Shown: positions 9,535 to 18,813, counted from the stretch's first letter. The stretch is DNA of 64,000 nucleotides from Pararge aegeria (GCF_905163445.1 NC_053197.1:2232001-2296000), one strand, 5' to 3'. The notes: generated by a model from the sequence alone, not told the origin. Translations and numbers: made by a program.

Positions 9535-9985
9535 ATTCGACTGATAAAAAAGTGTGTGCGTGTAACCTTTACGTGCGATTGAAGTAAAACTTTTATTATT
9601 ATTATTATTGACGAAAGAGTAAAATGATCCTGGGACTGCACCATTTCATTTATAATTCATTAATATCACTTTTACATTATATAATGTCGCAATCGACATT
9701 CCATAAATTTCAATGACAAAGTTATATGAATATTTATTAACTTTGCTATTCACAAATGATCCGTTTGCAAATATTGGAAATAAATAATCCTAATTGATTA
9801 TGATATTTGCCACTCGCTTTCGTATAAGTCAAGGAGCGTGGAGTATATGACATATACGACCAATCCAAATTATTATTATTAAATAACGGAAACTATACAG
9901 ACGTCTGACGTAAGCGTTACTTCCGTCAAAAAAAGATCTGAGTTACTCCTTAGTCGCGCCTAAAGAAGTTTTACTTCAAAAATAG
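9535..9985 (+). mobile_element. Element J, copy 1
   Basis: Landmarks, in order: GTGTGTGCGTGTAACCTTTA, GAAGTAAAACTT, TAATCCTAATTGATTATGAT, GACCAATCCAAATTATTATT, CGTCTGACGTAAGCGTTACT, AAGAAGTTTTACTTC. The same sequence lies inverted at 37497-38145. GAAGTAAAACTT and AAGTTTTACTTC form a short terminal inverted repeat around most of it. No coding frame. Probably a non-autonomous DNA element. Confidence 0.6.
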
Positions 9986-10334
9986 TTATAGATTTTAGTG
10001 TAGTAGAAACTACAGAAATATTTTACTTCAATGAATTAACGACTATTATGGCTTCTAGCTATTTCCATCACGGCTTTTGTGGTATTTTTAATTTCCTCGT
10101 TTTCATATTCCTCTATTCGAAAGGAGATTATAATTAAAATTTTATTCATTTTCTTATTTTTTCCGAGACCATCCAGTTTTTGCGTGAACTGGTTACGTGA
10201 ATTGTTAATATCTTGAATTAAAAGATTTTCTAGTTACATTGTTGCCCCACAGTAACATTACTTATTCAAATGGTATTAAAACTATTTAAGGATTATTTTT
10301 ATAGAATCACTCATTTTGATTAAAGCACTGCATT
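9986..10334. other. No gene or repeat seen
   Basis: AT-rich unique-looking sequence up to the (CAT)n run that forms the tail of the next SINE-B. Confidence 0.5.
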
Positions 10335-10688
10335 CATCATCATCATCATCATCGACCCATCACCGGCCAAATAGGGGGAAAGAGAGACTCTTAAAATGAG
10401 AAGGGTTAGGTTAAGGTCCACTGCGCTGTCAATTGGAGATTGGTAGACTTCACACGCCTTTGAATTGGAGAACTCTCAGACATGCAGTTTTCCTCACGAT
10501 GTTTTCCTTCGCAGTTAATTTTTTTTTTTTTTTTCATATTTATTTCATTTATTTCAGTTAAATGCAAGTGATATTTTAAATCGCTTAAAACGCACATAAC
10601 AGAGAAAAGTGAGAGGTGCCTGCTAGGATTCGAATTCAGCCCCTCGAAAGTGAAGTCTAAGTCCTAACTAAAAGGCTATTACCGCTTT
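10335..10688 (-). mobile_element. SINE-B copy, full length with internal T-run insertion
   Basis: The long (CAT) run at the left is the tail; GATTCGAATTC is the B-box region and the head ends near 10688. About 48 bases (10517-10565: a run of T and ATTTATTTCATTTATTTCAG) are inserted beside TTCCTTCGCAGTTAA. A SINE-A in the same orientation follows directly. Confidence 0.8.
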
Positions 10689-10855
10689 TAATAAACAATA
10701 TACATAAATACTTATAATATTCCGATAAACACCCAGACACTGAAAAACATTAATGGCCATCACACAAACATTTTGCAGTTGTGGGAATCGAAACCACAGC
10801 CTTGGACTAGGAAAGCAAGGTCGCTGCCCACTATGCCAATCGGCAGTATCATAGA
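10689..10855 (-). mobile_element. SINE-A 5' part
   Basis: Minus-strand head TTGGCATAGTGGGCAGCGAC, B box GGTTTCGATTCC (one extra T), then the CCATTAATGTTTTTCAGTGT and GTTTATCGG blocks. The 3' half with GGGGCTAGATGG is missing; the SINE-B begins there. Confidence 0.75.
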
Positions 10856-11207
10856 AAAGGTAGTCACGCATTAACTAAAATTTCACACGAGTGATCGAGG
10901 CAGTGTCAAAAAGTTATACTCAAAGAGTCCAGCTAGAGCTATACTAGCGTAAGTCGTGCAAACTCTATCGAGCTACTGGCCCAAGTCAGACGCAAGTTCA
11001 AGCGATGCACTTGCTATTTGCACTAGTTACTGGGGCATTCTACTCGCACGAACACTCTGTGATGCCACGTCCCGTTGCAAGCGTGTCATAACGATTTAAG
11101 CGTGTATAAGCCTCTTTTATCCAGCATCCGATTGCACGTGTGCAGTTTTTATCTTAACCGACTTACTTCAAAAAGGAGCAGGTTATCAATTCAGATGTTT
11201 TTTTAAT
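10856..11207. other. Unique-looking spacer
   Basis: No SINE or LINE landmark. Composition is less AT-rich than average around 10900-11120. No coding frame. Confidence 0.45.
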
Positions 11208-11563
11208 GTATGTTAGGGTATTGCCAGTGATGACTTACGGATCCGAAACGTGGTCGCTTACTATGGGTTTCATAAGAAGGCTCAGAGTCACTCAGCGGGC
11301 GGGAGAGAGCTATGCTAGGAGTATCTCTACGTGATCAAATCAAAAATAAGAGATCGTTAGAAGAATTAAAGTTATCGATATAGCTCAGCGAGTCGCGAAG
11401 CTGAAGTGGCAATGGGCAGGGCACATAGCTCGGAGAACAGATGGACGCTGCGACTCCGCCCGCACCGGTAAACGCAGCGTAGTTTGGCCCCCAACTAGGT
11501 GGACAGATGACATCAGGCGAGTCACTGGGAGCCACTGGAGGCAAGAATTATGATGATGATGAT
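11208..11563 (+). mobile_element. LINE-D 3' fragment (RTE-like) with deletions
   Basis: Frames read LPVMTYGSETWSLTMGFIRR, RAMLGVSLRDQIK, RVAKLKWQWAGHIARRTDG and PTRWTDDIRRVTGSHWRQ, the closing region of an RTE-type LINE protein. Frameshifts and a gap between RTDG and the GKRSV-like block break it. It ends in (GAT)n at 11550-11563. Confidence 0.8.
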
Positions 11564-11840
11564 AAATATAACTCTGTTATCTATTAACGAGTTTGCACAA
11601 TTCTCATTACATCTTGTTCAGAAATACTCCAAGTTAAATTTCATATAGACCTGATGAAGAGTTTCATAAACATACAACGGAACTTCTATCACGTAAATAT
11701 GCATTGTTCGCAATCAACCAACGTTAAATCACGCCTGTACACTTGAAAAAGAGTATACAGTGGTATCAGGGTCTCCCACATTTTTTCGCAATTGGAAACC
11801 AATGTACGTACTTTTTAGTTCGTCTTAAATTGATTTTAGA

Positions 11841-12095
11841 AATAAATAAATAAACATACTACGACAATACACACATCGCCATCTAGCCCCAAAGTAAGCA
11901 TAGCTCGTGTTATGGGTACTAAGATTACTGATGAATATTTTTATTAATAATATACATTAATACACATAATATTCAAATAAACACTCAGACTATGAACAAC
12001 ATTCATGTTCACAAACACAAAATATATTTTCCAGTTGTGGGAATCGAAACTATAGCCTTGGAAGCTGGGTCCCTGCCCACTACGCCAATCGGCGC
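11841..12095 (-). mobile_element. SINE-A copy, full length
   Basis: The AAATAAATAAATAAACATAC tail at the left, CATCGCCATCTAGCCCCAAA next, and the B box GGAATCGAAAC with a CCAATCGGCG head at the right. The B box has one change. A SINE-C fragment begins 17 bases later. Confidence 0.85.
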
Positions 12096-12111
12096 TCGAA
12101 TCGATTTTTTT

Positions 12112-12300
12112 CTTATATCTTACTGTTATCTTAACTGGTGGAAAGTAATGATGCCGTCTATGATAGTAGCGGGCTAACCTGTTGGGGGGTAGGACAGTTA
12201 TATGAAATCTATAGGGCTTATCGCTTATCGTCACGTCTTTGTCGATGGCATGGTGACTAGACACGGCTAAAGCCTGCTACCAGGCTAGACCAGAGTGTAG
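12112..12300 (-). mobile_element. SINE-C fragment
   Basis: Complement of the family body: GGTGGAAAGTAATGATGCCG, GATAGTAGCGGGCTAACCTG, TTTGTCGATGGCATGG, ending at AGGCTAGACCAGAG. Both the head and the poly-A tail are missing. Confidence 0.75.
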
Positions 12301-12446
12301 CGACATCGCTGAGTAATGGGGTAGCCCTAGCTGCAATGTATACGTCAAAGGGCAGCGATTGCAAAGGTCTCTCTCGCATCGGAACGAACACAGTGTACGG
12401 ACGAGTCGATCATAAGTTAAATAATAAAGTAAATGTGAAATTAAAC

Positions 12447-12860
12447 TATTTTTTTTTTATTTATTTTTTTATTTGGAAAACAAACAGCTATAAATAAATT
12501 TCTACAATGGATAAACTTAATTATAGATCTTACACAAGCCAATAAAGTTTTCACTATTAATTAAAATTATCATAATGATACGGGAGTTTGGTTTAATTAT
12601 ATATAAGTAACTTATACTAAGTAATACTAGTTACAATAAGTTAATAACGCTCATTTACAAAAAGTTAATCTAAGAAAAAACACACATTCAAGTGCATTTT
12701 TTGATAGCAGATACAAACTTTCCATACTTATAAAAAAATTGGTCTATATGTTGATACTTATTATTGTAAATATCACATGTTCTTATAATAAATCTGTTCC
12801 GGCTATAATTGGTCTTAGCACGTGGGAGAAGGTACGTATTCATTTTACGATTAGTACGTT
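12447..12860 (-). mobile_element. LINE-S 3' end with C-terminal coding remnant
   Basis: Minus-strand frame 12688-13116 (142 codons) has a LINE-like end: RKMNTYLLPRAKTNYSRNRF followed by IIRTCDIYNN, like the xPRxRTNYG...xxxLYN closing motif of non-LTR proteins. Beyond about 12860 the frame continues without any known pattern, so the join is probably accidental. The 3' end is T-rich at 12447-12470 in complement. Confidence 0.5.
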
Positions 12861-13389
12861 TGTCGGATTTGGGAACACAAAATTTTATTTTATTTGTCAG
12901 ATATATTGTTAAAATAATAAACAACTGAAAACCATAAAGACTTTTATTACAACGATAATACACGGAGGAAATTCGGAAATTATCAATTCCCATATAGCTC
13001 CCGCCGGGGATTAAAACCGGAAAGAAGGAAACAAGCAAGGCAGTTTTGATGCGATAAATCGTTGCGTTTTGCGTGCAATCCGAACGGTTCACCCGAATGG
13101 ATCTCTCAAGATTCAAACGGTAAAATACCGTGTACCTTTGAGTAGACGTTAGTAGGCGTTAGGAATAAATATATCGACACATTTCGACGCAGGTGTTCAG
13201 GTTTAATGTAAGGCTGTGCTATGCATAAGAAGTAGCTTATTTTTAGCCAAATGGGCTTAGGTTTTTACGTTATGTATCCGAAAAATAATAATCTTTTTTT
13301 TGTATTCCAAGTATGCACACCAATTTACACTTACAAAATATATACAATTGGGTACCCAACGTTCATCGTCTAACATAAGATCAAGATAG
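12861..13389. other. No gene recognised
   Basis: Holds the upstream part of the chance 142-codon frame and AT-rich sequence. No SINE head or LINE tail seen. Confidence 0.4.
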
Positions 13390-13515
13390 AACTATGATTT
13401 TTAAAATTGTAAAATGATTTTGGTAAAGAGCAACAGCTGAGTTTCTACCCGGCTTGTTCTCGGTAGAAACTACCTTTCAAACCGGTGGTAGAGTCACTAC
13501 AAACAGACGTACAAA
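13390..13515 (+). mobile_element. LINE-E1 3' UTR fragment
   Basis: Carries GAGCAACAGCTGAGTTTCT, TTCTCGGTAGAAACTACC, ACCGGTGGTAGAGTCACTAC and AACAGACG, as in the copies at 43556-43920 and 45700-46090. The rest is missing. Confidence 0.7.
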
Positions 13516-13605
13516 AATAAATATTATAATAGGATTTATAAGCTTATGTTTTTTATAAACTTTGAACTTATTGGTAGACATCTCAAAGTAATCAAAAGAC
13601 TTATT
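13516..13605 (-). mobile_element. LINE-E2 coding fragment, inverted to its neighbour
   Basis: Complement of the E2 segment at 57105-57170 (GAGATGTCTCTGAAAAAGTT, AAGCTTATAGATAGTCC). It abuts the E1 3' UTR in opposite orientation. Confidence 0.55.
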
Positions 13606-13868
13606 CTCCGTAACACCGGGAGCGCAGCTCGTGACAAATAAATAATACTTTAAAATTAAATATCTCGGCAAAAGGAAATAAAATACTACCTGAAAAAAAA
13701 TTTAATCTGAGATTTAACACAAAAATCTTTTCCATGTTCGCCCGCGGACAAGAATAGGATTTTCACTGAGCTACAGCTGCCCGCCTTTGTACTAGAGATT
13801 GGAAGAGATTAGGTATTCTTCCTTCTTGTCACTGGTAGTTTCAATTCAGAGTTGAATCCTTATTTATG

Positions 13869-13985
13869 TGACTAGCGGTTGCCGGCGGTTTTGTTTGCGT
13901 ACTATTTGTATTACGCAAACATTTATCTTAAAAACCTTAGCTTTAAACCTACCTTCCTTGAGGGTTCTTTAAAATAAACGCTTTT
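13869..13985 (+). mobile_element. Possible fragment of a CTAGCGGTTGCC-type element
   Basis: GACTAGCGGTTGCCGGCGGT resembles the start of the lepidopteran element at 4483, followed by CCTTCCTTGAGGGTTC. A similar start occurs at 55003. Confidence 0.35.
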
Positions 13986-14009
13986 TTTTTAACATCAATG
14001 AAATTCAAA

Positions 14010-14215
14010 TTCAAATTCAAAATTTATTTATTCATGTAGTAATATCATAGGCACTTATGAGGCGTTAATACATATATGGTTACATAATTGTAAGGGGATG
14101 GTGATAACTTCGTACGCCAACTTAAACCTAGAGCTACGAGGGTTCCAAACGCGCCCTAGTCTGAGATGAGCCCACTACAAACTTAACCGGTTAATAAACC
14201 GGGTCTTTATTTATT
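14010..14215 (-). mobile_element. LINE-E2-like 3' end
   Basis: In complement: a CAAATTCAAATTCAAAATTT tail, GGCACTTATGAGGCGTT, AACTTAAACCTAGAGCTACG, AGGGTTCCAAACGCGCCC. Same order as E2 at 25527-25730 but with a different terminal repeat. Confidence 0.65.
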
Positions 14216-14279
14216 TATATTAATTACTATGTATAATTACAATATGTATATACCTATATTTTTTTCGTGTATATATGCA

Positions 14280-14408
14280 CCACCTCTTTTCTATACTTGT
14301 GTTTTTTATCGACATTGGTTGCCTAGAAGAGATCGCTATATACCGATAAGGCTGCCAAATTGTATAGGCTGTGTTTTTTGTCATCTTATTTTTCTGTATT
14401 TTTTTTGG
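14280..14408 (+). mobile_element. LINE-P 3' end fragment
   Basis: GTTGCCTAGAAGAGATCGCT and ATACCGATAAGGCTGCC match the LINE-P landmark (GGCAGAGATCGCTAC then CGATAAGGCCGCC), followed by a T-rich 3' UTR. Repeat Z follows directly. Confidence 0.55.
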
Positions 14409-14414
14409 GGCCAT

Positions 14415-14540
14415 AGCATTTTGATAAAATGCCCATAAGTGAAGAGTTAGACTGCTTATATTAATTGTAAATATTATTTTAGTTCGTAATTATTATTCCC
14501 CTAAAAACATATTTTTCAATAGTTCATTAATAAAAAAAAA
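14415..14540 (+). repeat. Interspersed repeat Z, copy 2
   Basis: GCCCATAAGTGAAGAGTTAG, CTGCTTATATTAATTG and TATTATTCCCCTAAAAACA match 2160-2310. It continues from a LINE-P tail, supporting a LINE 3' UTR origin. Confidence 0.5.
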
Positions 14541-14619
14541 AATAATGATTACTTTTACTACTCTACTTACTTACTTACTTTATTACTTTAATTTTCTGTT
14601 TTGTAAAAATATATATTTT

Positions 14620-14930
14620 TTTTATCCTACTACGAGTTAGCCCTTGACTGATATCTTTAATGGTGGTAAGTGATGATGCAGTCGAAGATGGTAACGGGCT
14701 AATCTGTTAGGGAGTATGGTAGTTACACCCCCAATAGGCTTCTACGCGACATCACACCGGAACACTAAATCGCTTAGCGGCACGGCACGGCACGTTTTTG
14801 TCGGTAACCAGACCTGACCAGAGAAAATTCACTTATAAATTCCCAAATTGCCCCTGCCAGGTATCGAACCCGGAATCTCCTATTTAAATTCACAGCACTG
14901 ACCGCTGCGCCACGGAGGTCGTCGAAATCT
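14620..14930 (-). mobile_element. SINE-C copy, full length
   Basis: Complement shows tail CTACTACGAGTTAGCCCTTG, GATGATGCAGTCGAAGATGG, GGGAGTATGGTAGTTACAC, B box GGTATCGAACCCGGAATCTC and head CTGCGCCACGGAGG. A short CGGCACGGCACGGCACG slippage repeat sits near 14780. Best minus-strand example of the whole family unit. Confidence 0.9.
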
Positions 14931-15223
14931 TTATTTACCTAGTGCTTCTGTTCAAAAATGATCTCGCTCGGTATTTCCTGCACGCAGCTACGTTGTACAC
15001 TCACTAACAGCTTTCATGCCGGTTAGAGCGCTTTTGAATGTAAAATATTGCGTTAAATGTTGCTTCATTTAGTGAAAAGGTGCACTTTTCGTTACGAATA
15101 GCTACGTATATTGTACGTATATACCAACAGTACGAGAATGGTTTTTTTGATAAATAAAAACATCACCAAGCAATACAAAATACACTACCAATTCATTTAC
15201 AAGAAGAAGATTTTCTTTTTTTT

Positions 15224-15658
15224 TTAAATTATTAACAATGCTTGAAAAAAAAAAACACTTAAAAACTTATAAGAAAAAACATCCACCCTCCGGTTGCGGG
15301 GCTTTTGAATGCCCAAGCAACCGGCGGAATGGGCCAGAGTAAGGAACCTCCTCACAATACGCGCTGTTTCAGGGACTACTGCGTTCTGTATCCGACCTTT
15401 GATCCAACAACCAATCGAAAGCTTCTTAAGATGTTGGTCGAAGCTTATAGCGAGAAGATCATTGACTGAAACGACGATCGGAACAGTGACGATCGACTCA
15501 ATACTCCACATGACGGTAATCTCGCGAGCAAGGTCCAAGTATTTAGATACATTTTCCTTTTCAGCTTTCACAAGATTATCGTCATGTGGAATAGTAATGT
15601 CAGCAATTATTGCATGGCACACTGATCGATCGACTAGCACCAGTGGCGTGCACTTCAT
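15224..15658 (-). pseudogene. LINE C-terminal remnant, 144 codons, endonuclease-type region
   Basis: The frame reads VLVDRSVCHAIIADITIPHD, NLVKAEKENVSKYLDLAREI, TVPIVVSVNDLLAISFDQHL and PETARIVRRFL. I recognise this as the C-terminal part of certain insect non-LTR proteins, where a PD...D endonuclease core precedes a KYxxLAxE helix and a final TARIVRRFL block. The assignment to endonuclease-bearing (R2/NeSL-like) LINEs is inference. The first residues MKCTP come from an N-family MITE end (CAGTGGCGTGCACTTCAT, complement), so the start codon is not original. Everything upstream is missing. The 3' end is T-rich in + near 15210. Confidence 0.55.
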
Positions 15659-15700
15659 ATAAGCAAAAAAGCACTGCCTACCCTAATATTTATGTGTAGC
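15641..15700 (+). mobile_element. N-type MITE end, partial
   Basis: CAGTGGCGTGCACTTCATAT has the same first 12 bases as the MITE at 60110. GCACTGCC occurs 30 bases later. No mirrored end is found downstream, so only one terminus is supported. Confidence 0.45.
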
Positions 15701-16488
15701 TCGTATAAGAGGAGGATTTATGCCATTTTATACAATTTTCCTGTTGTATCTCTCTCCCTAAATTCAAACTAGCTATAAAAGATACCTTGTTGAGAACCGA
15801 CCTGCTCATATTTCAGCGGCTAGTTCGGTACTAATAAGTATGTTATGTTGTAATCTATTATTTACTTAGTTTATGATCTACCACTCTTTATTTTGTATGC
15901 GGCTATACCCAAGTTATTCGTTTGTAGAATTATAATAATATTATGAGTACTAATCTAACATAGTTTTATGGAATTGTTTGTTTAAAGGTATTAGATATAT
16001 AGATAGATAAAGGTGTGACCTAGTTTCGTCAGCGATTACGCTCGGCAAGTAACGACCGTAGTGACGAGAGTAGAGGGTGGAAGAGCGACTAAACAAGGTG
16101 ATCCAAATGTGTCCTTTATCAGCTCTATGCTTTTGGTAACTATGTTAACATCGGTTGTGAACAAATTTTAAAGCACCTAAAACTTTCATAAATTATAAAA
16201 GCTTACATTTAATTTCCTAGTTAATATAACTAGACTGGACTGGCATTACCTCCGCCATTGCTGTGATAGGCACGTTGCTATACCAATGCCGCTTAGACAG
16301 TATTAAGGGATTGTTCTCATTCTTCTTTTTATTTAAATTTGATTTTTGAATTGGTTTATTTGGATTAGATTTAATTTTTTTTTTTTTTTTTTAATTTAGT
16401 TTTATTTACTTTTGACATGTATTTTAATTGCATTTAATTTTATGTCGTAACTGATCTTAAATTTTATGGGTAAAGCCTGAAATAAATG
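15701..16488. other. No gene or repeat recognised
   Basis: AT-rich sequence with a long T run near 16375-16392. No frame or family landmark stands out. Confidence 0.45.

Positions 16489-16518
<30 letters not shown>
16489..16518. repeat. (ATT)n microsatellite
   Basis: About ten uninterrupted ATT units. Confidence 0.9.
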
Positions 16519-16519
<1 letters not shown>

Positions 16520-16563
16520 TTCAAAGTATTATAATATATATGTGAAATTGAAATGTGAACAAA

Positions 16564-16949
16564 GTACACAAGACGATTTAAAATGCAAGGCCCTTTAGGA
16601 GAAATTTATACTTATTTCAAAATGGTAACATTCTGGATTTTCTACTACTGCTAAGGCTAACAGTTGGTTCTCATTCAAAGAAAAAAGTTCCAAAAAACCA
16701 GCGCACTGTGGAAATTTTTTAACAATGCTTTCTGATATGAATTTGCATTTCGTTAAGAGCTGGAAACCGGCAGCTTGCTGTAAAAATACTATAAGGTTAT
16801 TTCATTTAAGCGAGGATAAAACTACGCTAGGAGTTTTTACTAATAAAGCTCAACTTAAATTATTATTACAAGAGTCAGCAAATATCTTAGGAAAACCGTT
16901 TAGATTAGAAAATCTACTGAAAATATTGTTCATAGTACCTACATATTAG
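16564..16949 (+). pseudogene. Unrecognised coding-like block with one apparent frameshift
   Basis: An ATG at 16582 opens a short frame (MQGPLGEIYTYFKMV) that soon stops. From about 16628 a frame one base over is open for 106 codons to a TAG at 16947: HSGFSTTAKANSWFSFKEK, PAHCGNFLTMLSDMNLHFVK, KPAACCKNTIRLFHLSEDK. The composition (Trp, Cys, Phe, mixed charges) reads like real protein more than chance AT-rich frames do, and a single extra A near 16624 would join the two parts. I do not recognise the family. No splice sites or polyadenylation signal were established. It may be an exon, a decayed gene or an unfamiliar transposon frame. Confidence 0.4.
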
Positions 16950-16953
16950 GTAA

Positions 16954-16999
16954 GATGAATATGATGTAAAATATATACATATTTTACATCATATTCATC
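16954..16999. repeat. Perfect hairpin, 21-bp arms, 4-base loop
   Basis: GATGAATATGATGTAAAATA and its exact complement flank ATAC. It runs into a (CATCAT) stretch and CATATCAACC, which is the SINE-B tail motif, so the right arm may be SINE-derived and the left arm its copied complement. Confidence 0.9.
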
Positions 17000-17048
17000 A
17001 TCATCATCATCATATCAACCACACAACACACATACATATATAAAAAAA

Positions 17049-17573
17049 AAAACATATACTACGACAATATATACACTAGGGTGGCGCAAAAAAAACGACT
17101 ATTTTTTTTTTGAGTCTCGGATGAAAAAATGTTAGTTTTTGATGTTTTAAGAGCCCTCTCCAAAGGACAGCTCAAAAAAAAATTTTTAAGAGGTCACTCC
17201 AAATTTTTTTAAATTTCGAAAAACATCGAAAATCGTTTTTTTTTTTTTTTTTAATTTTTTTTCTCGTTACGGTATAATTTTATAGACCAAAAAAAAATAA
17301 GTTTCTGAAAGTTTCAGTTAAAAATTTTAATTTTGAGAGGTCGCTCATAATTTTTTTTAAATTTAAAAAAATTTGGAATTTTTTTTGAGCTGTCCTTTGG
17401 AGAGGGCTCTTAAAACATCAAAAACTAACATTTTTTCATCCGAGACTCAAAAAAAAAAATAGTCGTTTTTTTTGCGCCACCCTAATATACACACATCGCT
17501 TTGTAGCACCAAAATAAGCGTAGCTTGTGTGATGGGTACTAAGACGACTGATGAGTATTCTTATGAATCATCA
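17049..17573 (-). mobile_element. SINE-A 3' half, split by a MITE
   Basis: The tail side (ACATATACTACGACAATATA) is left of the MITE and ACACATCGC, AAATAAGCGTAGCTTGTGTG and GGGTACTAAGACGACTGATG lie to the right. The head is lost at about 17573, where a short SINE-B tail motif (CATCATCACCATATCAAC) appears. Confidence 0.85.
17077..17484. mobile_element. hAT-like foldback MITE, 408 bp, with 8-bp target duplication
   Basis: Starts TAGGGTGGCGC and ends GCGCCACCCTA, flanked on both sides by ATATACAC (17069-17076 and 17485-17492). The outer ~105 bases of each end are inverted copies differing mainly in A/T run length, sharing GAGTCTCGGATG, AGAGCCCTCTCCAAAGGACA and GCTCAAAA. The centre is A/T runs with no frame. 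TSD length and the TAGGG start fit hAT elements. It sits in a SINE-A, so it is younger than that copy. Confidence 0.9.
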
Positions 17574-17725
17574 TCACCATATCAACAAAATCCCTCTTAA
17601 CACCACTGATCTTTCGGATAGTAAATTTAAGATAGATATAACAATTATAATACAACAAATAATTAATTAACTCTTTAGGACCAAATTGTTATAAACATCT
17701 CTTATATATTTCAAGTCTAATAAAC

Positions 17726-17777
17726 ATTAATAATTGAAATTAAATAACATAAACTTTATTTAATTTCAATTATTAAT
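17726..17777. repeat. Perfect inverted repeat, 22-bp arms, 8-base loop
   Basis: The left arm begins ATTAATAATTGAAATTAA and is mirrored exactly by the right arm, with CATAAACT between. Entirely A/T apart from one G/C pair per arm. No flanking element recognised. Confidence 0.85.
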
Positions 17778-17896
17778 TATTGATCATTATAGTTTTTTTT
17801 TTAATTTTATTTTTTACATTAATATGTAATAAAAATAAAACAAAAAAATGTATGACGTTCATAAGTTCTGTAACTATAGCCTAAATTGAATAAAGA

Positions 17897-17916
17897 TTTG
17901 ATTGATTGATTGATTG
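17897..17916. repeat. (GATT)n microsatellite
   Basis: Five GATT units immediately before a SINE-B tail; possibly an altered (GAT) tail. Confidence 0.8.
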
Positions 17917-18064
17917 ACATCAACCTTTTAGCAGCTCACTATACAGCCCGGGTCTCCTCACATAATAAGAATGGGTTAAGGCCGTAGTCCACCACGCTGG
18001 TCCATTTTGGATTGGAGGACTCCACACACATTTGAGAACATTATGCAGAACTCTCAGGCAGGCA
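17917..18064 (-). mobile_element. SINE-B 3' half
   Basis: GACATCAACC, GGGTTAAGGCCGTAGTCCAC, CACGCTGG, GGACTCCACACACATTTGAG and CTCTCAGGCAGGCA in the usual minus-strand order. The head with B box is missing. Confidence 0.8.
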
Positions 18065-18140
18065 TTTTTTTAAGTTATCATAATTAATCGGATCGGAGAA
18101 CACTTAATCGATAATTCTTTGAACTACATTCTGAAAATGA

Positions 18141-18180
18141 AAGCTTGCCAGTTCAAAGATCACTTTAAACTGGCAAGCTT
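18141..18180. repeat. Hairpin, 18-bp arms with one mismatch
   Basis: AAGCTTGCCAGTTCAAAG faces the complement of AAGCTTGCCAGTTTAAAG across a 4-base loop (ATCA). Confidence 0.9.
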
Positions 18181-18242
18181 GCCTTGTACATAGTTTGCGA
18201 ATGGAGGTTCTATAAACTTGTTTATAACATAGCATTTGAATG

Positions 18243-18380
18243 AATGAATTCAAACACGACCAGACTACGCTAATGGTTGCATTTAACTCAACATTTTACC
18301 GTCAAAAGTGCTCCGACTGGCATGAGAAGCACTCCGCAAGTGTTTACAATGTAGCTACAGAGATAACTAAGCGAGCTTAT
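18243..18380 (+). repeat. Interspersed repeat T, copy 1
   Basis: Landmarks CAACATTTTACCGTCAAAAG, GCACTCCGCAAGTGTTTACA, ATGTAGCTACAGAGATAAC recur in order at 20327-20465, same orientation. No frame. Class unknown. Confidence 0.6.
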
Positions 18381-18639
18381 TACTTGCTTGTAGTATTTAG
18401 AATGTGACTGCTATGCACTTTATAACTTTGAGTGTACATTTTTTCAAAGAGAAGTCTCATCGCACTCATTATGTAGTTGGTATTAAAACATGAAAACTAC
18501 AGAGGCCAGGGCGGAAACAGTGGCTCTGTTATTTAATCCAGCTTGCACCCGCGTGTTAATGTTCATAAGTACTTATCCCACTAAAGGATCTGGATCTCCT
18601 CCCAAAATGAGAAAAGTCCATATAGGTCCTTATGGGTTT

Positions 18640-18700
18640 ATCGAGGAACACACAGAGTTTTTAGTGGGTGCAAGTCCCGCGTCAGGCATTTTCTCTATAT
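18640..18700 (+). mobile_element. tRNA-like SINE fragment (minor family)
   Basis: AAGTCCCGCGTCAGGCATTT resembles the B-box and tail region at 585-690; ends in an A-run at 18702-18712. Confidence 0.35.
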
Positions 18701-18713
18701 AAAAAAAAAAAAG

Positions 18714-18806
18714 TGTTGATTGGTTCAATACATCTTTGTGAACATTATGACAAACTCTCAGACATGCACGTTTCATAACGATGTTTTCTTTCACCGTCAA
18801 AGCAAT
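18714..18806 (-). mobile_element. SINE-B middle fragment
   Basis: Has CTTTGTGAACATTATGACAA, CTCTCAGACATGCACGTTTC and CGATGTTTTCTTTCACCGTC, the central minus-strand blocks. Tail and head are missing. A SINE-C begins eight bases later. Confidence 0.7.
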
Positions 18807-18813
18807 TTTTTAA

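Noticed and set aside
9986..10334. Promoter or regulatory region
   Set aside because: Only AT-rich sequence without a downstream gene or any supported start site.
12688..13116. 142-codon minus-strand gene
   Set aside because: Only the C-terminal third is protein-like, and that part is a LINE closing region; the upstream part is an accidental extension.
15309..15662. 117-codon plus-strand gene
   Set aside because: Antisense shadow of the LINE C-terminal remnant at 15224-15658, which has the protein-like motifs.
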